64,000 nt of DNA from Liriodendron chinense (lineage: Eukaryota; Streptophyta; Magnoliopsida; Magnoliales; Magnoliaceae): positions 1 to 64,000 of the forward strand of contig ML058439.1 in NCBI GenBank assembly GCA_003013855.2, written 5' to 3'. Under the pieces are notes generated by a model. That model saw only the letters and a program-made list of their open reading frames with translations, had not been told where the DNA came from and did not search any database. This document shows positions 47,626 to 62,822 of the stretch, one piece after another. The translations under genes and the position numbers were made by a program. How positions within the stretch are numbered: the first letter of the stretch is position 1; each line of letters starts with the position of its first letter.

Positions 47626-48737
47626 GAGGTGCTCTCTTCTATTCCAGGGCAACCAAGGACGTGGGGAGCAAGGAGTTCAAGTCATAGGAGGCTTCCTAGC
47701 CTCCTCCAGCTAGTTTTTCTTTCTTTTCTTAGTTCTAGTTCTAGTTTTTAATATGCTTTTTATTAGCTAATCTCTTCCTTCAACCCTCCTTGGGCCTTCA
47801 TCCAAGGTTCTAAATCAGCTCTTTTGGTCATCAATTGGGCAAAGTAACTCTTATTCCTACAACCACAAAACATGTATTTGATTAGTCTTTAAATTATGAA
47901 AACCATGCATAATGAGTGATGAATTGGGGTTAAAATATGCACAATTAAGAGCTCAACACTTAGGACCACCCTCCATCCATTCACGATAAGTTGCCCGGGG
48001 GCAATTTTATAATATCGAAGTACGTCCCGGATGAAGGGATGGAGGGGAAGGCGAACCTCCAGAATGAGTTGATACTCATAGAATGCCACACACCCTGGGG
48101 GAGGGGAGTCTGGCGTCTCTCCATCTCTGGGTAACCGGAGAGCGACTGATTCAGGGATTGAAAACCTCTCCCGTAACTCCAGCAGCCGGTTCTCCGATAG
48201 AATGGAAGGATATCCGGCCGCTGTATACTGACCTACCGGAACCCTTGCGTTACTAGAAGCAGAGGATTCTGGGGTGGCATCTCCTAAAGGAATGGTACTC
48301 TCCTCAGAAGCCATGGGATATTTAAAAAAGAAAGAAGAAATATTACAGTACAAAAGGAAAGAAAGAGCACCAAAGGAGATCGAGGAAGACACCAAGGAGC
48401 TCCGGAGGAAGATGATTGAAAAAGCAAAGGAGGATTCTGAAACTTCTGTGAAAATCAGAAGATATGGTGGACTCCGTATATTTATAGGCAATCATTCCGC
48501 CGTATATGGTAGCACGTGGCGATCTCTCGTTCGGCACAGCACTCGAGCAGGCACGCCCATTAAATACTTGGACACGTGGTGAGCGCCTCTTCATTTCCTG
48601 ACTGCAGAAAGGCTGGCGCTCATTAATTCCAGCCTAATCATGTACGGCTTCTCAGTAAAAGCAAGAGGCAGCCGCGCATGACAGCAAGCTAAGTCCTTTC
48701 CTTAAGGATTCTTGGCGGCAAGGACTTGGGGGGCATC

Positions 48738-50016
48738 TGTTATAGGCAAAATGGTGGAGATAAGATTTCACGTGGAAATGCTCATTTGGCCCTCGAGATC
48801 ATCTGATCAAGAGTCGCAGAACGGGTAAAAGTGGAGTGCGGGTTCGACTCTCGAGATCGTAAGCTCGGGAGTCTAAGAATGGATAAGTGCGGGACGTCCA
48901 TTCGACTCTCGAGATCATCTGATCGAGAGTTGAATATTGGATAAGTGCAGGATGTCCATTCGACTCTCGAGATCATCTGATCGAGAGTCGAATATTGGAT
49001 AAGTGTGGAACGTCCATTCGACTATCGAGCTCACCTAATCAGGAGTCATAGATAGTCAAATACGGCAAAACTAGATTCGCGAGCAGACCTTCTCACAAGC
49101 CGTTGAAAGACGTTACATCTAAGTGTGTACTTGAACTCGCGACCACATTTTAATATGCGAGCAGCTTTCCTGCGGAAATATCTCTTAGCCTTCAGTACTA
49201 GCACCCGATTCCCGTCGAGCAGTTTGTCCAATCCCTCTGCGACACCAAGCAGGGCTATATCCAGTTCGGTGGTCCCCGACTCGTCGGCGTCTCCTTCCTT
49301 TTCGGAAGCTATGACTCCAACTACGGGCGTCTCCTTCCTTTTCGGAAGCTATGACTCCAACTACAGGCGTCTCCTTCCTTTTCGGAAGCTATGACTCCAA
49401 CTACGGGCGTCTCCTTCCTTTTCGGAAGCTATGACTCCAACTACGGGCGTCTCCTTCCTTTTCGGAAGCTATGACTCCAACTACGGGCGTCTCCTTCCTT
49501 TTCGGAAGCTATGACTCCAACTACGACCTCCAGTTTATCATGACACATCAACGCTATCACCACGCTTACTGGCAGCCCGTATAGGTCGGTTTTTGAGCTT
49601 ATCTTCTCTAAATGGATCCGGATCTCAAGGGATTGCTATCAAAGGGCGTGATTGTTGAAATAGGTCATTGAGTTGGATCTGACTCAAAAGATAGGATCTT
49701 ATCCCACGAAATTAGCAAGATCTCAGTATCGTATACGACATCAGCGGGATTTCAACATCTTACGTAACAAACTGGATTGCCTCAGATCTATATAAAGAGG
49801 TGGCTTCATTAAGAGCAGGTACGCACACATCATTCAATCCTGGTCCTGTTTTGCTTGGCTTCTCTTCTTACTGTGGCCTAACTTAAGCATCGGAGGGCTA
49901 ACGGCTGGTCCCCAGCCACCCTTATTTGCTGTCTTGCTTCAGGTCTGGTGGTGGAAATCCCTGTTGGAGTGAAGGAGAAAAGCCGGAGGATCTCGTTACA
50001 AAATCTGACATTAACA
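48738..50016 (+). repeat. Second copy of element 1 3' LTR
   Basis: 1,279 bp, same length as 32213-33491, with six 40-bp units (49286-49525) and the 58-bp hairpin array. Very few differences from the first copy (for example 'gggcgtgatt' here against 'gggtgtgatt'). Confidence 0.95.
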
Positions 50017-50021
50017 CTTGT

Positions 50022-50041
50022 GAAAGATGATTCGCAGGTGA

Positions 50042-50138
<97 letters not shown>

Positions 50139-51934
50139 TGTGTGTGTGTTAAAACATCTATGCGCATGAGAAGGGCACCTTGCATATTTTGTGTCAAAGG
50201 GTTGGTGGATCCCTAAGTGTAGTGCTCACGGTGATGTATGTTCCTTACATCCTCGCCATCCATGCATTTTGCAGCTCATTTTAGGACATGGTTGAAAAAT
50301 GAAGGAGATCCAAATCTTAGGTGGACCATACATTAGGAAATTGTCGTGATTGAATCCCTACCATTAAAAACTTCATGGGGACCACTGGAATGGTTATTTG
50401 CTATCGAATCTATTGACAAGGTCACAAAAACCTAGATGAAGAGACCACACACATATTATCCTGATCCAAAACTTTTGTGTGGCCCACAAGAAATTTTTGA
50501 TGGTTGATTACAACTGTTTCCTGTATTATGTCCACTTGAGATTTGGATGTGCTTCATTTTTTGATTCATGTCCTAGTATGATTTTTAAAAACAGGTGGAC
50601 GGCATGGATATAAGGCACATGCTTCAACATGGCGCCCACGGCCAGGAATCCCACCTGAAGCTGCGCCCAAAATAATTGGAAGGATATTTTGACTTTTCTC
50701 CGCACACCACATCATACCAAGCACCAAAAAAAAAAGAAAAAAAAAAGAAAAAAGAAAAAGGAGAGGTTCGTACAGCGAGTGCGCTTTTTATGCTTGTTGC
50801 ATGGCTAAAGGGGTCCTTGCGGAAGGGGATTGCGCCCTTCCTCAGTAGAGCTGTGGAGGGTCCCACCGTGATGCATCTGTTTGTCCACTCCGTCCATTCA
50901 TTTTATAAGATCATGTTAGGATATGGCCCTAAAAAATACTTAGATCCAACACTCAAGTGGGCCACACCAAATAGCAAGCTGAAACTATCGCACTATTGCA
51001 GTGATGACGTCAAGTTCCGATCACTATTTAGTGCGGCTAGATTGAGCGTTGGATCTTCTTCCTTTTTACTAAGTGGATAAACAGATACATCACGTTGGAC
51101 CCACAGCTCGGTTTTACTGAGGAAGGACCCAATCCGACTCTATTTTTGCGTTGTGGTAGGTCTCCTATCCTGTGCGCGGATTATGTGAGTCCACTTTGGA
51201 CGGGGATTTCCTGCGAAGTGGGACCCACATTGATGTTTTATGATAAATCCACCCTGTCCATCTGTTTTGGGAGCTTGTTTTGGGACATGAGAACAGAAAT
51301 AAACCGGATCCAAGACTCAAGTGGGTCTAAAACGCAAGGATTGAACATCCACAGCAGAAATATTTGTGGGGCCATAGGAGATTCGAAGCAGGCTAATATT
51401 TATGTTTTCAGTTCATCCCAATAGTAGTGACGTTATGAACGGTATGAATGTCATATAAACATTACTGTGGACCTGGGAGGATTCAACGGTAGTAATTTCC
51501 CTACCCACGCTTTCCTTTAGTGAGGCCCACTTGAGTTCATTTTTGTTCTCATGTCCTAAAACGACTCCCAAAACGGATGGACAGGGTGGATTTATTAGAA
51601 AACATCACTTTAGGCCCCACCTAGGTTCCTAGCGCAGAAACTTCTTTGCAGGAAATCCGCGTCCGTCCAGCTTACATGATAGCAGGTGAGTCGGGTCCAC
51701 CTTGATGTATGTGTATATCCACTTGGACCATCAGTTTTCTGGTTCATTTCAGGGCATATGGTAAAAAATTAAGCAGATTTAAATCTCAAGTGGACTAGGC
51801 CACAGGAAACATTGGTCATTTTTAATCAACACTTTTCAAATGGTGTGGTCCACCTGAGGTTTGGATCTCTTCAAATTTGGACTCATGCGCTAAAATAAGA
51901 TGGAAAAGTGAATGGACAGCATGGATATACTATA
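50022..51934. repeat. Second copy of the inter-element foldback region
   Basis: Duplicate of 33497-35351 with the same foldback repeats and the same CTATA at the end. The AT microsatellite (50044-50135) is about 58 bases longer than in the first copy, which alone explains the change of offset from 16,525 to 16,583. No gene. Confidence 0.9.
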
Positions 51935-52538
51935 TGTTATGGGTAAAGAGCCGACCTGATAGAAAGCGCTTTCTGCCGACCCGATAAGGACGAGCCGACC
52001 CATCTCAGGCCCCGGGTACGAATCGGGTCATGTTAACCCGACGGAAACTGCTCGGCTCGGTCCGATGTAATGAAGGTTATCTTAAGCAAGCTGAGCTGTA
52101 AAACCGTAATCTTGGACTCACTCCAAGGTATCAAGAGAAAAGATCGACATCCCCAGCTTTTAGGGATAAGGATCTTCGATTGTTATACGCAGATCCTAAG
52201 ATCCCGGGAACCCAACTGGCAGTCTGCTAAAATCACGACTCTTTAGAGGGCAAGCAATCTCGCAACCTAAGTCTATAAATAAGGATATTCTCACCATTAT
52301 CAAGGTACGCAAGCTAATGTCGATCTATACTAAAAAATATCCGATTACTCAAGATCACTGACTTAGGCATCGGAGGGTCTTTGGCTGGACCCCAGCCACC
52401 CCCCTTATCCTCTGTGTTCTTTTGCAGGATCTGAGGATTTCGTCATCTCCGTCCTTTCATACCGGAAGCCCAACTCCATTCAACTATCCAGATCATATAT
52501 CTACATCTTCGTCTGTTGACCAATTTTTTGCATCAACA
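51935..52538 (+). repeat. 5' LTR of element 3
   Basis: 604 bp, TGTTATGGG to ATCAACA, with TATA box at 52274 and primer-binding site TGGCGCCGTCTGTGGGAA at 52542-52559. Confidence 0.95.
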
Positions 52539-52637
52539 GATTGGCGCCGTCTGTGGGAAAACGCATTCTTCCTTTCGGAAGTCCGTGTTCTCACCCAATC
52601 GTCTAAGACGATCTTAACATCTTCCTTCTCTTTCGTG

Positions 52638-55600
52638 ATGGCTGGAAAGAGAAAATACAAAGGGAAAGCTCCTGCGATCGCTGGACCTTCAGACAATCAA
52701 ATCTCCGAGAATGAAGATTCATTCTCTGACAACCCCGCCATCCAGTTCGACGGGAATCCTCCTATTTTTGCTCAGCAGGGGGGACAACAGAGATCTCGCA
52801 ACCAAGGAGTCAGGTTGTCCCTTCTCAAAGAGCAGGTGGGAGGTGTCAACCACAAACTGAGGGGAGTCGACGAACGACTAGGCTATGTAGACCAGAGACT
52901 GGACGAAATTAAAGCTCTGCTAACCGGTCTGGTCCATCCAACCGTGGTGAATGGCAGAGACCGCGAGGGGCCTCGGTATACACACTCTCAGCCTCAACAA
53001 TCCCAGCACTCTCACCAGACTCGGCCGTCACAACGCTCCCAGCAGCCCATTCCGGTTGAAGAAAGCGAGACCGCCAGCAAAACTACCGAGGCAAGGTCTC
53101 AACCAGCAACGGACTTGCCTGCCAGCGACCTGCGACACCGGCTCGAGAGACGAAGAACAGCTCGTCTCGCGCATGAACGAGCTGACCATGAAGCCAGCGA
53201 CCGGGTCGACAACGACTTGGGCCCACTGGAGGCTGAGCTGAGAGAACTGCGGGAACAAATGGGCGACATTCAGAAAGCACAGCGAGGTCGAGCTCCAATC
53301 GCAGTGGACGCACTGGTCGACTCATCTGAGTCACCGTTCACCGACGAGATTCATGAAGAACCCCTTCCCAAAGGGTTCAAGGTTCCCCAGTTGAAGCAGT
53401 ACTCTGGCATAGGAGATCCGGCAGAGCACTTAGAAAATTTCAAAGTCCGCATGGATCTCCTCGGGGCCAACGGACACATCATGTGCAAGGCCTTTCCGTT
53501 ATCCTTGACAAGCTCGGCATGGACTTGGTTTCGTAACCTAAAGCCCCGCACAGTTAGCTCATTCTCTCAGCTTAGCCGAGCTTTCGCCACTCAGTTCATC
53601 AGGGAGTACCGACCCGAGAAAGCATTCAACACACCTTGCAGCAATTAAGCAAAAAGAAGATGAGTCCCTAAAAGATTATTTCGCGCGCTTCAATTCCGAA
53701 GCGGTGCAAATTGAAAATCTTTCACAAGACGTGTTATTACACACCATGATTGGAGGGCTACGAGACCGAAGGTTTCTTTGGTCTGTGGGAGAGGAGCCAC
53801 CACAGTCAGTGGCCGAGTTGCTGGATCGAGCTTCTAAGCACATCAATGCCGAAGAGCTGGTTAATGCTCACCGACCGACGACCAAGAATAAAGATCGTCA
53901 GGATAGCAGCAGCTTGAAGAAACACAGGTCGGAGCGGAAGTCGGAGCGGAGGTCACCGGTTCGGGGCGCAACTAGCCACGGAACGAAACCTCCTGCTCCG
54001 CGGTTCGAAAAGTATATGCCACTCAATAAAACCATCGAGCAAGTGTATCTGGCAGAGAAAGGCAGATTCAACTTCGAACGACCTGCGAAAATAAAAACCG
54101 ACCCCAACAGAAGGACAAAATCAAGGTATTGTCTGTACCATAAAGATCACGGTCACAATACCGTGGATTGCTTCGATTTAAAGCGACAAATAGAGATCCT
54201 TATCCAACAAGGATTTCTGAAAGACTACATCGCTCAGCGTCAAGACGACCGGAGGAACGAAGATCAGTCAGCCGACCCAAACGAAGGACTGAACAACAAT
54301 CCTGTGGAAGAAATTCACATGATCTTCGACGGACCGACCACTGGAGATTCTGAGAATTCGCGCAAAAATTATGTGCGACAAGCAAGAACATCCCAGCCAG
54401 AACCAGAACCGTCCGGGTTGTCTGTGAACATCGCCAGCCGACCCTCAAAAGTCGCAAAGGTTACATCTCGGGCGATAACGTTCACTGAAGAAGATGCTCG
54501 AGGAGTCGTGCACCCGCATGACGACTCTCTAGTCGTCTCGATGGTAGTGGCAAACAAAAGGCTCCACCGTATGATGATCGATACAGGAAGCTCGTCAGAC
54601 ATTTTGTACGCATCAGCTTTCGAAAGAATGAAGATCGATCGTTCCCGATTAAGGCCAGTTAAAACAGCATTAACTGGATTCACAGGAGATAGCGTCATGC
54701 CGGAAGGAGAAATAACTTTACCGGTCACTGTTGGGGAAGAGTCTAACCAAAAAATGATTATGGTTGATTTCCTCGTTGTGAACACCCCTTCTGCTTACAA
54801 TGCCATTATCGGCCGCCCTATCTTGCGGGCCCTGAAAGCTGCCGTTTCGATCTATCACCTGACGATGAAGTTCGAAGCTGATGAAGGGGTCGGCGTGGTC
54901 AGGGGAGACCAGCAAGAAGCTCGGCGTTGCTACGAACTTTCTCTGAGTGGGAGAAATAAAAGCACCGTATCAACTATCTCTCACGCGTCCTCCTTGGACC
55001 CAAGAGAAGACGAGCAGGAGCGCGGATCACCAGCAGAGGAGTTAGTCGACGTTTGCTTGACGGAGGCCGATCCGACCAGAGTTATCCAGATCGGGTCACG
55101 TTTGACAGACGAGGTACGGAATGGTTTAATAAACTTTTTAAAAGAGCATGTAGATGTCTTTGCGTGGTCCCATGAAGAAATGCCCGGAATCTCTCCGGAG
55201 GTAATGGTCCACCGACTCAATGTCAATCCGACCATGAAACCGATCCGTCAAAAAAGGCACACCTTCAACACGGAAAGGTACGCAATAATTGAAGAAGAGG
55301 TACAGAAGCTACGCAAGGCAGGATTTGTCCAAGAAATACGTTATCCAGATTGGTTGGCGAATGTGGTCCTCGTCAAAAAGCAGAACGGAAAATGAAGGGT
55401 CTGTGTGGATTACACCGACTTGAACAAAGCCTGCCCTAAGGACAGCTTCCCACTACCACGGATAGATCAGCTCGTCGACACAACTGACGGGCATGGGCTT
55501 CTCAGCTTTATGAACACCTTTTCTGGGTATAACCAAATCCAGATGCACGCTCCTGATCGACAAAAGACCGCATTCATCACGGACCGGGGGCTCTACTGCT

Positions 55601-58272
55601 ACAAAGTTATGCCTTTCGGGCTCAAAAACACCGGGGCAACCTACCAAAGACTGGTAAATAAGATGTTTGTAGATCAACGAGGCAAAACTATGGAGGTATA
55701 TGTCGACGACATACTCGTCAAAAGCAAGCGCTCAGAAGATCACGTCGGCGATCCACGCGCCACATTCGAAATACTAAGGAAGTATCGTATGAAGCTCAAC
55801 CCTAGCAAATGCGCTTTTGGAGTGGGCTCAGGAAAATTCCTTGGCTTCATGGTAAATCAGCGAGGAATTGAAGCAAATCCAGAAAAAATCCAGGCCCTCC
55901 TTGATATGAGCTCGCCTCACACAATAAAAGATGTTCAGCGGCTCACAGGAAGGATTGCAACACTCAACAGGTTCGTCTCAAGGGCTACTGACCGATGTCT
56001 TCCCTTCTTCAAACAGTTGCGCAAATGCAAAGAAATGACATGGACTCCCGAATGCGAGCAAGATTTTGTGGAGCTGAAAGCCTACCTCGGCTCCCTACCG
56101 CTGTTGTCCAAGCCAGTGCATAAAGAAGAATTGCTCTTGTACTTAGCAGTTTCAGCAGCGGCGGTTAGCTCGGCTCTAGTCCGGGACGACGAAGGGATAC
56201 AAAGGCCTGTTTATTACACTAGCAAGGCCTTGATTGACTCGAAAACACGATACCCTCAACTCGAAAAACTCGCCCTGGCTTTAATTACCTCGGCCCGCAA
56301 GTTGAGGCCATATTTCCAAGCGCATCCGATAGCCGTATTAACCGATCAGCCATTATGGCAAGTACTGCAAAATCCCGAAACATCAGGTCGTCTCGTCAAA
56401 TGGGCTGTCGAGTTGGGCGAATTCGATATACGGTACCGACCTCGTACCGCAATCAAAGGACAAGCTATAGCAGACTTCATCGTCGAATTAACCGAGCCGC
56501 ACGAGGCTGAGTGCGATCGTGAACTTATCAAGCATCCGGAGGTAACACATATCACACGTTCTTGGACATTGCACGTCGACGGCTCTTCCAATTCACAAGG
56601 CAGTGGAGCTGGTCTCGTTCTATCCTCACCCGATGGGATCAAAATTCAGTACGCACTTCGATTCGGGTTTCGGGCTTCAAATAATGAAGCGGAATATGAA
56701 ACCCTCCTAGCCGGTCTCCGCCTCGCCTCGAAAATAGGAATACGATCGGTAAAGGTATTCAGCGACTCGCAACTTGTGGTCAGGTAGGTGACTGCAGAGT
56801 ATCAGGCGAAGGGAGGAAGAATGACTGCATATCTAAGCAAAGCTCAGCAGCTACTGTTACGATTCGACCATTATGAAATCGTCCAAATTTCATGAGATGG
56901 GAACACAAACGCAGATGCTCTCGCGAAACTTGCATCATCAGCAGACGATGAACTCGGCAGAATGATACCCATTGAGTTCCTCCCTCAGCGCCGCATATCG
57001 TCAAATGGACTCGCAGAAGTTTTTCCAATATCGGAGAATCCAGATTGGAGAGATCCTATCATTCGATTTTTACGATCGGGCGAGTTACCTGACGACCAGA
57101 AAGAAGCTTGGCGCATCCGCTATAGGTCAGCTCGGTATACACTAATAGAGGGTGTCCTCTATAAGAAAGGTATCTCCAGCCTGTGTCTGCGTTGTTTAGG
57201 TCCTGAGGAGGCTGATTACGTATTACGTGAAATCCACTACGGATGTTGCGGGAACCATTCCGGGGCACGAGCACTTGCATAGAAATCAATCCGACAGGGA
57301 TATTATTGGCCCACCATCCAGCAAGACGCCCGAGAGACCGTCAAAAGATGCGATAAGTGTCAACGATTCGCCCCGATACCTCACTTGCCGCCTGAAGAGC
57401 TCACACCCATGGCTAGACTTTGGCCATTTGCTCAGTGGGGGGTCGACATCATCGGCCCACTCCCGACCGGGAAAGGACAAGTTAAATATGCAATTGTCGC
57501 AGTTGATTACTTTACAAAGTGGGCTGAAGTAGAACCACTGGCTACCATCACAGAAAAGAAGACTACGGACTTCATTTGGAGAGCGATTGTGTGTCACTTT
57601 GGGATCCCGAACACCATAATCACTGATAACGGGCGACAGTTCGACAATCAAGGATTTCGTACGTTTTGCACCAGATTGGGCATTAAAAACGTATGTTCAT
57701 CTCCTCACCACCCTCAAGCCAATGGTCAGGTCGAAGCAGTCAACAAAATTATCAAGAACCATCTCAAAACAAAACTCGGAGAAAGAAAGGGGGCTTGGGT
57801 GGAAGAACTCCCCGAGGTGCTATGGGCCTACCGAACCACGGCTCGGTCGACTACTGGGGAAACCCCCTTTTTCCTGGCATTTGGAGCCGAGGCCGTCGTG
57901 CCGGTGGAAATTGGAATGCCCACGAGCAGAACAAGCCATCATAGACCCGACCAAAATGAAGATCAGTTGCGAATAAGCTTAGACCTACTTGAAGAAGCAA
58001 GAGAAGCTTCTCAAGTACGTATAGCAGCATATCAGCAGAGGGTCCGACGGTACTACAACTCCAAAGTGCGGGAAAGACGATTTCGAGCTGGTGACCTCAT
58101 CCTTAAAAAGGTACATATAAACGACAAGGCCGCTGTTTTCGGCCCTAATTGGGAAGGACCATATAAGGTCATTAGCTCACGTCGTCTCGGCACTTATCGG
58201 CTCGAAAACATGAAGGGAAAACCACTTCCTCATCCGTGGAACGCCGAACATCTCAAAATCTATTATCCATGA
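52638..58272 (+). pseudogene. gag-pol polyprotein of Tat element 3, frameshift and four stops
   Basis: Same protein as in element 2, from ATG 52638. An extra G near 53602-53604 shifts the frame at the end of the gag capsid region; the correct frame resumes at once in the alignment with element 2. The stop at the gag end of element 2 is absent here (CAA kept). The stops TGA 55393, TAG 56785, TGA 56893 and TAG 57280 are shared with element 2. Landmarks: CCHC knuckle near 54130, protease DTGSS near 54580, YVDD 55699-55710, second RNase H from about 56569, integrase to 58272 with ITDNGRQFD and a C-terminal GPYKVISSRRLGTYRLENM segment. Confidence 0.95.
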
Positions 58273-58584
58273 ACGGTGAATTGTGCTCAGCAAAAAATAT
58301 GTTTTTTGGAGCGATTATTTGAATAAAATTCTTTCCTAGGAGTTGTTCTACGATGATCTTTCAATACAACTTAATATCAGTATAGTACATTTAACTTTAC
58401 TGACAGGTGGGCATATAGGCGGCCGACCTGGCTAGCCAGCCCCAGATCGCTTCGACCATGCAAACTCACTACATTAACGACAATAAGAAAGTAAAATTTG
58501 CAACAGAATTAGCAAAATTTGCCTTAAAGGGCTTGTATTCGAAATTTTGTTGTGTACATCTTGAAAAAAAAATGATGATACAAT

Positions 58585-61068
<2,484 letters not shown>

Positions 61069-61255
61069 TATTTCTCAGATAAAAAGAGAGAGAAGAGGGG
61101 AAAAGTTCTTTGAAGAAAAGAAAATGAGCGTACCAGAACGCTGGCACAGCCACTGGGAGGAAGAAAGTTGAAGAAAATGGGGAAGAAGAAGGACCAGAGT
61201 GCGGGAACAGTAAGAAAATGGAGAAGGGTTTTCAGAATCTGGCCAAGTCTTAGAT

Positions 61256-61263
61256 TTTATACT
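61256..61263 (-). promoter_or_regulatory. TATA box of element 3 antisense gene
   Basis: GTATAAAA on the minus strand, about 190 bases before the expected start. Confidence 0.6.
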
Positions 61264-61623
61264 CGGGGAAGGATTTGGGCACTATTCAGGTCTCGCCGCA
61301 TTCAATGCGAAGGCAACACGTGGCAACTTTCTACTTGACGAATTCGAAAAGCTGCGCCGTTCAGGACACGCGGCAACACCCCGTTCGACTAAATCATATC
61401 GCTGATATCGCACCGTACGGAGAAATGATGACTCCTCGATATATCAAGAGATGCATTTAATGCCCTCGATGAATCGAGAGACGCATTTAACGCCGTTTTC
61501 CCGCCCATCAAAACGACGGCGCCGCGGAAACGAAATGACAAAAATTATCTAGGTCGGTAATCTCCTCTTAAGTTTTTACCCCCGAGCTGAGCAGAACACC
61601 CTCGAGGGTAAAAGGGGGGCTTC

Positions 61624-62227
61624 TGTTATGGGTAAAGAGCCGACCTGATAGAAAGCGCTTTCTGCCGACCCGATAAGGACGAGCCGACCCATCTCAGGCC
61701 CCGGGTACGAATCGGGTCATGTTAACCCGATGGAAACTGGTCGGCTCGGTCCGATGTAATGAAGGTTATCTTAAGCAAGCTGAGCTGTAAAACCGTAATC
61801 TTGGGCTCACTCCAAGATATCAGGAGAAAAGATCGACATCCCCAGCTTTTAGGGATAAGGATCTTCGATTGTTATACGCAGATCCTAAGATCCCGGGAAC
61901 CCAACTGGCAGTCTGCTAAAATCACGACTCTTCAGAAGGCAAGCAATCTCGCAACCTAAGTCTATAAATAAGGATATTCTCACCATTATCAAGGTACGCA
62001 AGCTAATGTCGATCTATACTAAAAAATATCCGATTACTCAAGATCACTGACTTAGGCATCAGAGGGTCTTTGGCTGGACCCCAGCCACCCCCCTTATCCT
62101 CTGTGTTCTTTTGCAGGATTTGAGGATTTCGTCATCTCCGTCCTTTCATACCGGAAGCCCAACTCCATTCAACTATCCAGATCATATATCTAGATCTTCG
62201 TCTGTTGACCAATTTTTGGCATCAACA
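61624..62227 (+). repeat. 3' LTR of element 3
   Basis: 604 bp, preceded by a polypurine tract and followed by CTATA. TATA box at 61963-61970. The conserved motif reads 'gcatcagaggg' here (one change). Confidence 0.95.
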
Positions 62228-62232
62228 CTATA

Positions 62233-62250
62233 CATACATCAAGGTACACC
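62233..62250. repeat. Right end of the foldback repeat split by element 2/3
   Basis: CATACATCAAGGTACACC, the mirror of the left end at 35100 and 51683. Confidence 0.75.
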
Positions 62251-62308
62251 TACGGCCTGGCCCAAAATATTGTTTCTGTGACCTGAACGAACCCTCTCCC
62301 TCTCGGGT

Positions 62309-62822
62309 GCGACTTGGGTGTTACCCGGGTAACAGAACAGTGGGTGTTAGCCCTTACCGTGGTGCCCACCTTGATTATGTATTGTATATCTACCCCGTTT
62401 ATCCGTTTCTAAAGATGATTTTAGGTCGGGTTTCCAAAATTTAGGCAGATCCAAATCTCTGGTGGACCATAACACAGTAAACAATGGTGATTAAGTGCCT
62501 CACCATAGTAAGGTTTTAGTAACGTTTTTTTCCATCCAACCCGTTGATAATGTCAAAAAGATCTGGATGAAGGGAAAATAGAAGGGAAAATATAAATATT
62601 CACTCGATTGAAAACTTTTGTTGCTCATAAAATGATTTTAATGGTCATTCATCACTGTTTTTAGTGGTATGGTTTACTTGAGATTTAGATCTTGTTGTGT
62701 TTTGGAATAACATCCTATAATGGTAGAGGAAAACAGATGGACGACATGGATATACACAAAATATATTAAGTTGGGCCCACACGGTTAGGGTAACACCCAG
62801 TAAGCTGTTACCCGGTAACAGC
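62309..62822. repeat. Foldback repeat copy, about 510 bp
   Basis: The left end GGGTGTTACCCGGGTAACAG mirrors the right end 'ctgttacccggtaacagc'. The inner ends 'ggtgcccaccttgattatg' and 'gttgggcccacac' also pair. The phrases 'aaatctctggtggaccata' and 'tttacttgagatttagatc' mirror each other. Confidence 0.75.

Larger units (their letters stand above)
46437..47775 (+). repeat. LTR-like unit with TATA box, plus orientation
   Basis: Begins TGTGTTGAGCTC, shares its first 185 bases with the other LTR starts, then an AG-rich run, the GACCGGTC array, and a promoter at 47618. After it come 'ctctcttctattccagggc' and a T-rich tail before the inverted LTR start at 47776. No coding frame of note. Confidence 0.6.
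44147..47958. mobile_element. 3,812-bp insertion of rearranged LTR-retrotransposon pieces
   Basis: Absent from the first copy at 31436/31437 and flanked by CTT on both sides (44144-44146, 47959-47961). It contains four copies of a 183-185-bp LTR start (TGTTGAGCTCTTAATTGTGC): minus at 44147-44331, plus at 46252-46436, plus at 46437-46621, minus at 47776-47958. The first two are the outer ends of a large palindrome. The third begins a longer LTR-like stretch with a TATA box. The right edge is exactly an LTR terminus (…GAGCTCAACA). The 3-bp flank is short for an LTR element (4-6 is usual). No protein domain is visible; it looks like a non-autonomous gypsy-type element assembled by template switching or self-integration. 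Confidence 0.8.
42373..48314 (-). pseudogene. Duplicate Tat antisense gene, exon 1 split by a 3.8-kb insertion
   Basis: The same three-exon gene as 29663-31789. Exon 1 starts at ATG 48314 and is broken at 47959/44146 after about 118 codons, in the VNGWRVVLS region just before the stretch leading to WYYLCYWHR. It resumes to 43893. Exon 2 is 43810-43119. Exon 3 starts at 43042 with the splice acceptor changed from CAG to TAG, which still ends in AG. The frameshift near 42705 is shared with the first copy, so it predates the duplication. The insertion certainly destroys this copy. Confidence 0.85.
42158..50016 (+). mobile_element. Second copy of the 3' part of Tat element 1
   Basis: Near-identical to 29448-33491: part of the non-coding zone, the antisense gene, polypurine tract, and 3' LTR (48738-50016), then CTTGT (50017-50021). 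Offset is 12,710 bases up to the inserted block and 16,525 after it. gag-pol and the 5' LTR are absent. Interrupted by the 44147-47958 insertion. Confidence 0.95.

Noticed and set aside
42373..48314. The interrupted antisense frame as two separate genes
   Set aside because: Comparison with 29663-31789 shows that it is one gene split by the 44147-47958 insertion.
35352..58272. Elements 2 and 3 as two independent insertions
   Set aside because: They share target duplication, both flanks, four stop codons and the upstream element 1 sequence, which only duplication of one locus explains.
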